Assembly: GCF_016899955.1 (NCBI RefSeq) | Contig: NZ_JACJJL010000010.1 | Location: 1 to 64,000, forward strand | Source: Marseilla massiliensis | GTDB taxonomy: Bacteria; Bacteroidota; Bacteroidia; Bacteroidales; Bacteroidaceae | Reading direction: 5' to 3' | Length of the DNA stretch: 64,000 nt | Shown: positions 56,496 to 62,815 of the stretch, one piece after another | How positions within the stretch are numbered: the stretch's first letter is position 1 | Layout of the letters: each line of letters starts with the position of its first letter | Translations under genes and position numbers: made by a program | Notes under the pieces: generated by a model | What the model was told of the DNA's origin: nothing | Database searches by the model: none | The model's input: only the letters and a program-made list of their open reading frames with translations

Positions 56496-56503
56496 CAAAG
56501 ATA
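56496..56503 (-). promoter_or_regulatory. -7 element of the BREX operon
   Basis: Minus-strand TATCTTTG, followed by C, fits TAnnTTTG and gives a leader of about 35 nt before the XRE start. No good -33 motif is seen. It is the only promoter-like element found upstream of the six-gene operon. Confidence 0.5.
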
Positions 56504-56614
56504 CAGCTTTTCTCGGAGAATCGGATCTGATTTAGAAATTTTATTTCAAGAATATGGCATATTTCATCAATTATATGAATTCGTTGCTTTAGAATATCAC
56601 AAAATAAAAAATGA

Positions 56615-56684
56615 AAGCCACAAGCAAATCAGGCAAAGAGTTGCCAGATAAAATAGCATCTGATTATATTTTTGCTTGTGGCTT
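56615..56684. terminator. Terminator between mobilization and BREX operons
   Basis: Perfect 14-nt arms (56615-56628 and 56671-56684, AAGCCACAAGCAAA and complement) around a 42-nt loop. On the minus strand the second arm is followed by TTTCATTTTTTATTTT. It lies 12 bp after the last mob gene and insulates the BREX promoter from it. Confidence 0.8.
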
Positions 56685-56695
56685 ACTGAAATGGA

Positions 56696-57349
56696 CTATC
56701 TTACTTCTGGAGTAACTTTTTTCAGCTTATCCTGCATCAGGCTGTCAGAAACTGCCTTCAACTCCCTGTCATAGCCGTCAGCCTCTTGACGCAACCATTC
56801 GATGGTTTTCTCGTCACGCCGGATATCGAACACATCGTTCAGCCAAAGGATGGCCTTTGCGTCGCATCCTCCCCACGAGCGGATAACGCGGAACTTCAAA
56901 GCATCGTCCGCATACTGCCGTTTGTTCTTCCAAAGCTCGATGTTGCCCCAGACGGATAGGCTGCACACGACACCCATGCCGACCAAAAGAGAAAAGACCT
57001 TGCTTGACCGGATGTCAAAACAGTGGCGGTGGAAATGCTTCTGCGGCTCGTCCGTCCGTTCTTCCGAACTTCGGACAAACATCTCTTTCAAATCACGCAA
57101 CAAGTGCAGAATCTTGTTCGATGCGTGAACCTCCGCCTCCCCGAACTTGGTCAGCATGGCTTTGGTCTGCTGTTGATGCTCCTTTGCGGAACTGTCGAAC
57201 AACTCCTTTATGGGAGTCAAATCCATTGCAGGAGCTTGTTCTCCTGATTGACTGTTACTAACTTTTGGGGTGTTTTCCAATTTGTTATTGATACCCTTTA
57301 AGCCATTCCTGATGTCTTCAAAGAGAGCATAAACTTCATTATTATCCAT
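56696..57349 (-). CDS. Mobilization-operon membrane protein, unknown function
   Basis: 217 residues. The N-terminal half is helical and hydrophilic, with likely coiled coil (IRNGLKGINNKL, HASNKILHLLRDLKEMF). One membrane segment lies at about 122-137 (VFSLLVGMGVVCSLSVWGN), and a charged C-terminal helix follows. No enzyme motif is visible. It starts 2 bp after the relaxase gene and is part of the mobC-relaxase operon. Genes of this kind (sometimes labelled mobilization protein) regularly follow MobP-type relaxases in Bacteroides elements. It may link the relaxosome to the membrane or coupling protein (inferred). Confidence 0.6.
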   Translation of the reverse strand: MDNNEVYALFEDIRNGLKGINNKLENTPKVSNSQSGEQAPAMDLTPIKELFDSSAKEHQQQTKAMLTKFGEAEVHASNKILHLLRDLKEMFVRSSEERTDEPQKHFHRHCFDIRSSKVFSLLVGMGVVCSLSVWGNIELWKNKRQYADDALKFRVIRSWGGCDAKAILWLNDVFDIRRDEKTIEWLRQEADGYDRELKAVSDSLMQDKLKKVTPEVR

Positions 57350-57351
57350 AT

Positions 57352-58308
57352 TTAGAATCTGATTTTACGTTGTTTCTTTTTCTTGTTCTTACGTTTTAGC
57401 TGTTCCTCAAAATAGTTCTCATCCGCCTGCGCGTTTGAGTTGTCGGGCATGAAAAGACCTATTGAGCCGCTATACAAGTCATCACTACCTTTGGGCTCAA
57501 ACTGTGATGGTGGCGATGCCGGATGTCGGTAATCTGCCATTTGGTTGGCCATTACCCGCTGCCGTTCCTCATGACGGTTAGCATCCAACACCGCGTCTAT
57601 CTTGGAGTAGCTGAACCGTCTGTCAATCTTGGTGCCACTGAACGGATAACCGTTCATGGAGAATACGACACCCTGCACCTCGTCCGAACAGCCCTTGTAT
57701 TTGAATCGCACTTCCACGCCTTGTTTCTCCAGATTAGCCATTAACTGCTGCCAGTTCCCACACCTTGCAACTTCCAATTTAAGGATGGAATAAAGCTCGT
57801 ATTTGGTCTTATCCGGCTCTTTCAGGCGGTGGAGTTTCACCTGTTCCTTGCCGTCGGCAAAGTACAGGCCGTACTTCCGCGTCAGTTCCTTGCAGATGCG
57901 TGTGCTACGTATCCGCTCGTTCCGGTCATTGATAGTTCTGCCATCATTGGCGATACGGTTAAAGGCGATATGCACGTGCGGATGCTCTTTGTCGAAGTGG
58001 CGCACGATAAGGATTTGCGTGTCGGTTATTCCCATTTTCTTCAAGTATTCCAACGCTATTCCTGCCATTGCACGGTCTATCAGGCGGTGCTCGTCCTCCT
58101 TGGAGAACGCCAACGCGATGTGTCCGACAGGCTTCGTTACTCTCGGATTCATCCTTGCCTGTGCCTCGAAACTGCCCGCTATTGTTTCCTTATTCTCGGC
58201 AAACAAGCCGTCACAGACGAGGATTTTTGCATCCTTTTCCTTGTCAAGAATGTAATTCACCACACCCTTGAAATTGCTTCCCTTGACTATTTTGGCTATC
58301 ATATCCAA
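57352..58308 (-). CDS. mobB: Relaxase / mobilization nuclease, MobP-type
   Basis: 318 residues. The N-terminal relaxase domain begins MIAKIVKGSNFKGVVNYILDKEKDA, with the conserved Tyr for DNA attachment in VVNYIL. The histidine motif is VRHFDKEHPHVHIAFNRI (about 106-123). This matches the relaxase/mobilization nuclease family of Bacteroides mobilizable elements. The C-terminal end is strongly basic (KRKNKKKKQRKIRF). The true start may be the second Met (58302), where the family begins MIAK. It sits between mobC and a membrane protein gene. With the adjacent oriT-like repeats it makes the whole island mobilizable in trans. Confidence 0.87.
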   Translation of the reverse strand: MDMIAKIVKGSNFKGVVNYILDKEKDAKILVCDGLFAENKETIAGSFEAQARMNPRVTKPVGHIALAFSKEDEHRLIDRAMAGIALEYLKKMGITDTQILIVRHFDKEHPHVHIAFNRIANDGRTINDRNERIRSTRICKELTRKYGLYFADGKEQVKLHRLKEPDKTKYELYSILKLEVARCGNWQQLMANLEKQGVEVRFKYKGCSDEVQGVVFSMNGYPFSGTKIDRRFSYSKIDAVLDANRHEERQRVMANQMADYRHPASPPSQFEPKGSDDLYSGSIGLFMPDNSNAQADENYFEEQLKRKNKKKKQRKIRF

Positions 58309-58311
58309 CCG

Positions 58312-58677
58312 CTATAAAAGGATAAGATTAAGCACTTCTTCGATACGCGTGACCAGCACACGGCATTCCAGCCCCACGGTGGCGAAGCCTGCCGCGTTCG
58401 CCTTATGCGCCAGTTGGTTGAGGTTGTTCGCCATGCCGCATAACTGGCGGATGTAACCCGCATGCTCCGGCGTGAGCCGCTCCTTCACCTGCCCGTCCCT
58501 CATGCAGCCGCGCAGGAACTCCCCGGCAGACATGCCCGCACTCCGCGCCTTGCCTTTTAGCGTGTAGTAGTCCGATGTAGCCATCTTCACCGTGAGGCGA
58601 TATTTCAGTTTGTCAGCCGCTCCCTTCTTGGGACGGCCTCCCTTGTTCCTTCTGTCAAATTTCCGTTTCTGTTCCAT
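58312..58677 (-). CDS. mobC: Relaxosome accessory protein MobC
   Basis: 121 residues. A basic N-terminus (RKFDRRNKGGRPKKGAADKLKYRLTVKM) is a ribbon-helix-helix-like DNA-binding start. It is followed by KARSAGMSAGEFLRGCMRDG and the family C-terminal helix pair (IRQLCGMANNLNQLAHKANAAGF). This matches the plasmid mobilization relaxosome MobC family, which melts oriT and helps the relaxase nick. First gene of the mob operon, 3 bp before the relaxase stop-start junction and next to the oriT-like repeats upstream. Confidence 0.88.
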   Translation of the reverse strand: MEQKRKFDRRNKGGRPKKGAADKLKYRLTVKMATSDYYTLKGKARSAGMSAGEFLRGCMRDGQVKERLTPEHAGYIRQLCGMANNLNQLAHKANAAGFATVGLECRVLVTRIEEVLNLILL

Positions 58678-58724
58678 TGGTTTTTAATTGATTTCTACTG
58701 ATTGTAATGTGATTACCCATTAGA

Positions 58725-58840
58725 CCAACGGGATGCGGCTTCCACGGAGTTGTGGAGTGGGAGCAGGCGGTTTCGGTATGCCCGAAACACAAACTTGCTC
58801 CCCTCAAAACTCCGTTGGATGGGTTCAGAGTAACTCTGAA
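58725..58840. other. Candidate oriT with nested inverted repeats
   Basis: Between mobC and the DUF3408 gene, four nested arms share one centre: CCAACGG (58725) / CCGTTGG (58812), CGGAGTT (58745) / AACTCCG (58808), GGGAGCA (58759) / TGCTCCC (58796), and GTTTCGG (58770) / CCGAAAC (58782). A separate perfect palindrome TTCAGAG-TAA-CTCTGAA follows at 58824-58840. Position and structure are what an oriT of a MobC/MobP system should look like. Confidence 0.6.
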
Positions 58841-58869
58841 TTACCTCCCGTCAATCCACCTCTTAATTC

Positions 58870-59301
58870 TCAGAGTTTACGCCATGCCTCGATGTCCTCA
58901 CCGTAGATGGCAAGATGCTGCCGGGCGATGTTCTCCACCAGTCCCGACACGCTCATCTTGCGTTCGCCGAACATGCGGACGATGCGGTCGAGGGCATCGC
59001 GCGTGCTGCGGCTGAGAAACACGGGCTTGCGGTCTTCGATGGACGGAACAGGGAGGAAGGTTTCCTTGTATTCCTCCAAAGATGCCCGGCGTTGCTTGCC
59101 GCTGATGCGGCGTACCACCTGCGGGGTTTCATCCGTCTGTTCAGGCATAGGTTCGTTAGCCGTTTCCTGTACAGCCTCGCTTGCTTGTTCCTGCGTGTCG
59201 GCAGGCTGCGGTTCTGACTTCGGTGTTTCCTTGCTTGACAGATTTTCCAAAAATGTTTGCAATGTTGCATCCATTGACTGATTGCTTATGTTCTTTTTCA
59301 T
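58870..59301 (-). CDS. DUF3408 family protein
   Basis: 143 residues. A polar, Gln/Glu/Pro-rich N-terminal half (about 15-70) is probably disordered. The C-terminal DUF3408 part (RASLEEYKETFLPVPSIEDRKPVFLSRSTRDALDRIVRMFGERKMSVSGLVENIARQHLAIYGEDIEAWRKL) ends with a helical segment like a ribbon-helix-helix fold. DUF3408 proteins are common in Bacteroides conjugative and mobilizable elements next to mob genes; a DNA-binding role is likely. The start at 59301 (MKKNISNQS) is preferred because the upstream extension has no relation to the family. Divergent from the HTH genes. Confidence 0.75.
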   Translation of the reverse strand: MKKNISNQSMDATLQTFLENLSSKETPKSEPQPADTQEQASEAVQETANEPMPEQTDETPQVVRRISGKQRRASLEEYKETFLPVPSIEDRKPVFLSRSTRDALDRIVRMFGERKMSVSGLVENIARQHLAIYGEDIEAWRKL

Positions 59302-59480
59302 ACATGCTTGAATTAAATGTTTAACAATAGTGGTCACAGTGCGCACATCTGACCGATTATCGACCGCAAAGGAAGCGGATACATTACAGGCGGTCAAACG
59401 ATTGGGTTCGGTGTGGCAACATTGTACGGATTTGCATTATACGCATTAGGTTGACGGTGGATATTGCACCAATTTGCCAT

Positions 59481-59572
59481 CAGGATAAGTCCGTAAAGGA
59501 TGTGGCATCAGTCCGGATGTCATGTAGGATAAGGCCGGACTTGATGTAGGATGAAGTCCGGGGTGATGTAGG
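59481..59572. repeat. Degenerate ~22-bp direct repeats (GTAGGATAAGTCCGG type)
   Basis: Four to five imperfect copies sharing AGGATAAGTCCGG or GTAGGATGAAGTCCGG occur at about 59481, 59504, 59524, 59546 and 59568, with a period close to 22 bp. The unit is two helical turns, suggesting sites bound in phase by one protein. They lie upstream of two small excisionase-like HTH genes and could be Xis/Int arm sites or an operator. Confidence 0.5.
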
Positions 59573-59780
59573 TTGCCATGACAGCTGCTTTGTGAAATTA
59601 AAGAACGCCAGAGGCTACCAGACCGACGCCAAATACTGCCACGCAGGTATGAAGTGATTGGATTATGCCGGGTTCCGCTTTCCTTTGCATCACGGACGCT
59701 TGGAACAGCCGTTACAGGTCGGCGGACAACGCCACTCCCTGCCACTTGCTGCCACAAGCTGCCAGCCCATTGCAAAGCCA

Positions 59781-59810
59781 TTGTTTAATGCAAACACTGG
59801 TTTTACTTTG
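59781..59810 (+). promoter_or_regulatory. Promoter-like pair before HTH genes
   Basis: TTG at 59781-59783 is followed about 20 nt later by TTACTTTG (59803-59810), a near-match to TAnnTTTG. It lies about 40 bp before the ATG at 59851. Confidence 0.4.
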
Positions 59811-59850
59811 CAGGCAAAACGGATTATTAACAACAAAAACAAGATAAAAA

Positions 59851-60162
59851 ATGAACGTAGTGATTATCTCGAAAGAAAAGTATGAGGAAATGGTCGGCAA
59901 GCTCAACCTCTTGTCCGACCGGGTGAATGAAATCATTGGCAAACGCGAAAAAGGGAAGCTCAGCCGTTGGATGGATAACCAAGAAGTCTGCCAGCAGCTG
60001 CGCATCAGTCCACGTACCTTGCAGACGCTTCGCGACAACGGAACACTGGCTTACTCCCAGATTGGGCATAAGATTTTCTACAAACCGGAGGATGTTCAAA
60101 GTATTGTCCGGCTCGTGGAGGACAGACGCAAGGATGCTGCTTGGCGTGGCAGGACAATCTGA
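59851..60162 (+). CDS. Excisionase-like helix-turn-helix protein (HTH_17 type)
   Basis: 103 residues. An N-terminal helix (SKEKYEEMVGKLNLLSDRVNEIIGKRE) is followed by a MerR/Xis-like winged helix: WMDNQEVCQQLRISPRTLQTLRDNGTLAYSQIGHKIFYKPEDVQSIV (about 46-92). This is the HTH_17 pattern of small DNA-binding proteins in Bacteroides mobile elements, which control excision or mob gene expression. A sister gene follows 48 bp later. They are the only plus-strand genes in the mobilization segment. Confidence 0.8.
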   Translation: MNVVIISKEKYEEMVGKLNLLSDRVNEIIGKREKGKLSRWMDNQEVCQQLRISPRTLQTLRDNGTLAYSQIGHKIFYKPEDVQSIVRLVEDRRKDAAWRGRTI

Positions 60163-60210
60163 CAAGTAGAATTTAATGTACCACTAAATCCATTGTAAAT
60201 ACTGCAAATT

Positions 60211-60513
60211 ATGAATGAGTTGATTCTTGCCGACCAAGAATTGGAAGTCGGCTTCATCGGAAAGCTGGATGCTATGCTTGAAGGCATCGAGAAAATGGGC
60301 GCAAGCTGTAAGGCTTCGCCAAGTAAAGAACAGTTCCTGACGGACAAGGAGGTGTCGGCATGGCTCAAGGTGAGCCGCCGCACCTTGCAGGACTACCGCA
60401 ACAACAGGATGATTGCCTACTACCAGTTGGGCGGCAAAATTCTGTACAAGGAGTCCGACATCGAAAGGATGGTGATGAGCGGGTATCGGAATGCCTACCG
60501 CTTGGAAACGTGA
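60211..60513 (+). CDS. Excisionase-like helix-turn-helix protein (HTH_17 type)
   Basis: 100 residues, paralogous in layout to the preceding gene: an N-terminal helical part, then FLTDKEVSAWLKVSRRTLQDYRNNRMIAYYQLGGKILYKESDIERMV (about 51-90). Tandem pairs of such genes occur at the int side of many Bacteroides integrative elements, where they act as excision factors. The transcript ends at a hairpin at 60532-60580. Confidence 0.8.
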   Translation: MNELILADQELEVGFIGKLDAMLEGIEKMGASCKASPSKEQFLTDKEVSAWLKVSRRTLQDYRNNRMIAYYQLGGKILYKESDIERMVMSGYRNAYRLET

Positions 60514-60531
60514 TGTAACACGTGTAAAAAC

Positions 60532-60580
60532 AGAGCAAGCCGATGGTGACAGAATACCTGCCCAACCATCGGCTTACTCT
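60532..60580 (+). terminator. Terminator after HTH pair
   Basis: 16-nt arms (60532-60547, 60565-60580; core AAGCCGATGGT) pair with one mismatch around a 17-nt loop. It lies 19 bp behind the second HTH gene and faces the converging RhuM-like pseudogene. Confidence 0.7.
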
Positions 60581-60606
60581 TTGTGGAAAGTCCGTCTTGT
60601 TTTACC

Positions 60607-60980
60607 CTAACACGTGCATTGTGGATGGGTGTCGGATAGCGAAAAGAACAAATGGACTGGCTTTTCACGGTTGGCAGAACAGAGCTTGTCCATGATGAAC
60701 CGCCTGAAAGCCATGCATTCCTTAGTCCGCAATTTGAAGGCTATGCTATGACCATTTCAAGGCTGTACACGTCATAGCAAATCCTGCCGTCCTGCCTGAC
60801 ATGCCGCATCGTTTCTTCTTCCGACAACTCCATGTTCTTGTAAATGGCGCGTATAGCCCTGCGGATGTCGCAACCGAATACATTGAACGCATCGGACATT
60901 TCCTGTTGTGTCATCCATACGGGAACAGTCGGCATAATGACTGTCCTGTTTTCACTGATTGTAATGATTCCTCTGTCCAT
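60607..60980 (-). pseudogene. RhuM-like gene, frameshifted
   Basis: The frame from 60980 gives 79 residues with the RhuM-like start (VPVWMTQQEMSDAFNVFGCDIRRAIRAIYKNMEL) and stops at TAG 60741-60743 right after SLEMVIA. In the next frame it continues IAFKLRTKECMAFRRFIMDKLCS and LFFSLSDTHPQCTC to a stop at 60607-60609. That restores a 124-residue protein matching the 163-534 gene along its whole length (that gene reads LPMVVALAFHINTP at the same point and ends SLSDRQPCKC). One base is missing near 60742-60748. It lies 5 bp after the integrase stump. Confidence 0.8.
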
Positions 60981-60985
60981 AGTCC

Positions 60986-61205
60986 TTATCTTGTATTAGA
61001 AAGCACATTCCGTACATTGGTCATATCACGCAAAATGGAACTGTCCAACACACGGGCGTAGTGCTGTGTCATTTTTATATTGGAGTGACCGAGCATCTTA
61101 GCCACATTCTCTATGCTCACACCATTGGCGAGGCAGACCGAGGTCGCATACGAGTGTCGCGCGGCGTGGGAAATCATTGACGAAGCAAGTGGGTACAGAA
61201 TGGTG
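60986..61205 (-). pseudogene. Tyrosine recombinase C-terminal stump
   Basis: About 70 codons remain: HAARHSYATSVCLANGVSIENVAKMLGHSNIKMTQHYARVLD, with the catalytic HxxR (H-A-A-R), the LGH histidine and the Tyr of TQHYAR, then the tail to SNTR. Upstream the frame runs into a stop near 61206 and no other integrase sequence is found, so the N-terminal and most of the catalytic domain are deleted. It was probably the integrase of the BREX-carrying element. The loss lies where the next integrative element begins, suggesting truncation by that insertion. Confidence 0.85.
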
Positions 61206-61428
61206 AGTTAAAAACGCAAGCGGTTAATAATGAGCGGATTTTCAATATCTGGAAGAAGTCGCAGAAACGGATTTTGGAGAAATGCTGAATTGGTTCAGTT
61301 ACCAAACCGTTAACAGGTTGTTACCGAAAAATGACGGTGTTAACCGAAGGGTCGAAAAAAGTTTGGCGACGGTTTCTTTTTCTGTGAAACACAGCATTTT
61401 GCGTAGCGATGAACGCTTACATCAATAG

Positions 61429-61436
61429 TAAATTTG
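61429..61436 (+). promoter_or_regulatory. -7 element of the integrase pair
   Basis: TAAATTTG, followed by C, matches TAnnTTTG. It lies 20 bp before the ATG at 61457 and downstream of an earlier in-frame ATG (61409), so it argues for the later start. Confidence 0.5.
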
Positions 61437-61456
61437 CAAACAAAAAATGTAGGCGT

Positions 61457-62686
61457 ATGAAAATTGAGAAATTCAAGGTCTTGCTCTACCTGAAGAAGAC
61501 CGAACCCGACAAGTCGGGCAAAGCTCCCATCATGGGAAGAATTACAGTAAACCGGACAATGGCGCAGTTCGGGACGAAATTGTCCTGCACCCCGAAGCTG
61601 TGGAACGCACGGGAAAGCCGTCTGGACGGGAAGAGCCGCGAGGCGGTGGAGACAAACGCGAAAATAGAGAAACTGCTGCTCGCCGTGAACACGGCATTCG
61701 AGGAGTTGCAGGGACGGAAACGCGATTTCGACGCCAAGGCGGTGAAGGAACTGCTGCAAGGCAGCATGGAGACACAAATGACGCTGCTCCGCCTGTTCGA
61801 CAGGATGATCGAGGAGCGGAAAAGCCGCATCGGTATCGACGTGTCCCCGACCTCGATGAGCACGTGGCATTACGCACGGCTGACACTGGGCGATTTTGTC
61901 AAGAAGAAGTATAAGATGAACGACATCGCCTTTGGCGCTCTGAACGAACAGTTCATCCGGGAATACCAGGCTTACACGGAGGGGGAACGGGGCTATTCCA
62001 ACCAGACCACACGGCATTACCTCGCCCTGCTGAAGAAGGTCTGCCGGACAGCCTACAAGGAGGGCTTGTCGGAGGTGTGGCACTTCGTGCATTTCAAGCT
62101 GCCCAAGCAGAAAGAAAGCACGCCGAAGGCGTTGAGCCGGGAGGACTTCGAGAAGCTGCGGGATGTGGAGATACCGGAGAAAAGACGTTCCGTCGTCATC
62201 ACGAGGGATCTGTTCCTGTTCGCGTGCTATACGGGAACCGCCTATGCGGACACCGTGTCGGTGACACGGGAGAACCTGTTCACGGACGACGAGGGCAGCC
62301 TGTGGCTGAAGTACCGGCGCAAGAAGAACGAACTGAAAGCCCGCGTGAAACTGCTGCCGGAGGCCGTCGCCCTGATAGAGAAGTATAAGGACGACACGCG
62401 GGAAACGCTGCTGCCCCCGCAGCATTACCGCACTCTCCGGGCGAACATGAAAATCCTGCGTGTCATCGCCGGACTGGAGACCGACCTCTGGTATCACATG
62501 GGGCGGCACTCGTTCGCCTCGCTGGTTACGCTCGAAGAAGGTGTGCCCATTGAAACTATCAGTAAGATGTTGGGACATAGCAATATACGGACAACACAGA
62601 TTTATGCCCGTGTCACGCCGAAGAAGCTGTTCGAGGACATGGACAGGTTCATCGAAGCAACCGGCGATCTGGAACTGGCGCTATGA
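61457..62686 (+). CDS. Tyrosine recombinase / site-specific integrase
   Basis: About 409 residues. The N-terminal arm-binding domain (MKIEKFKVLLYLKKTEPDKSGKAPIMGRITVN) is of the type seen in Bacteroides transposon integrases. A core-binding helical domain follows (about 110-200), and then the catalytic domain: LFACYTGTAYADTVSVT (Arg replaced or shifted), RRKKNELKARVKLLP, MGRHSFASLVTLEEGVPIETISKMLGHSNIRTTQIYARV (HxxR with H, R, LGH and Tyr). In the first box the usual GxRxSE reads GTAYADTV, the variant common in the CTnDOT-type group. The start at 61457 is chosen from promoter position and family start. Confidence 0.88.
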   Translation: MKIEKFKVLLYLKKTEPDKSGKAPIMGRITVNRTMAQFGTKLSCTPKLWNARESRLDGKSREAVETNAKIEKLLLAVNTAFEELQGRKRDFDAKAVKELLQGSMETQMTLLRLFDRMIEERKSRIGIDVSPTSMSTWHYARLTLGDFVKKKYKMNDIAFGALNEQFIREYQAYTEGERGYSNQTTRHYLALLKKVCRTAYKEGLSEVWHFVHFKLPKQKESTPKALSREDFEKLRDVEIPEKRRSVVITRDLFLFACYTGTAYADTVSVTRENLFTDDEGSLWLKYRRKKNELKARVKLLPEAVALIEKYKDDTRETLLPPQHYRTLRANMKILRVIAGLETDLWYHMGRHSFASLVTLEEGVPIETISKMLGHSNIRTTQIYARVTPKKLFEDMDRFIEATGDLELAL

Positions 62687-62815
62687 GCGGAACAGGAACG
62701 GATTTATCATCGTCAAAGGATATATCGAACAGGATTTTAGGCATTGGCATTCAATGGCCTTGCCGCTCATTCCATAAAACATCATTATCATTTGTATCAT
62801 CTAAAAAATAATTCT

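Larger units (their letters stand above)
59302..59850. other. Regulatory gap between DUF3408 and excisionase-like genes
   Basis: About 550 bp without a supported gene. It holds the degenerate repeats at 59481-59572 and a promoter-like pair at 59781-59810. The remainder shows nothing clear. Confidence 0.5.

Noticed and set aside
59481-59572. Repeats as a CRISPR array.
   Set aside because: Copies are degenerate with a period of about 22 bp and no room for spacers; no cas gene occurs in the window.
61340-62578. 412-residue minus-strand frame over the first integrase.
   Set aside because: It is the antisense image of a well-supported tyrosine recombinase; the translation is rich in His/Arg/Leu with no family features.
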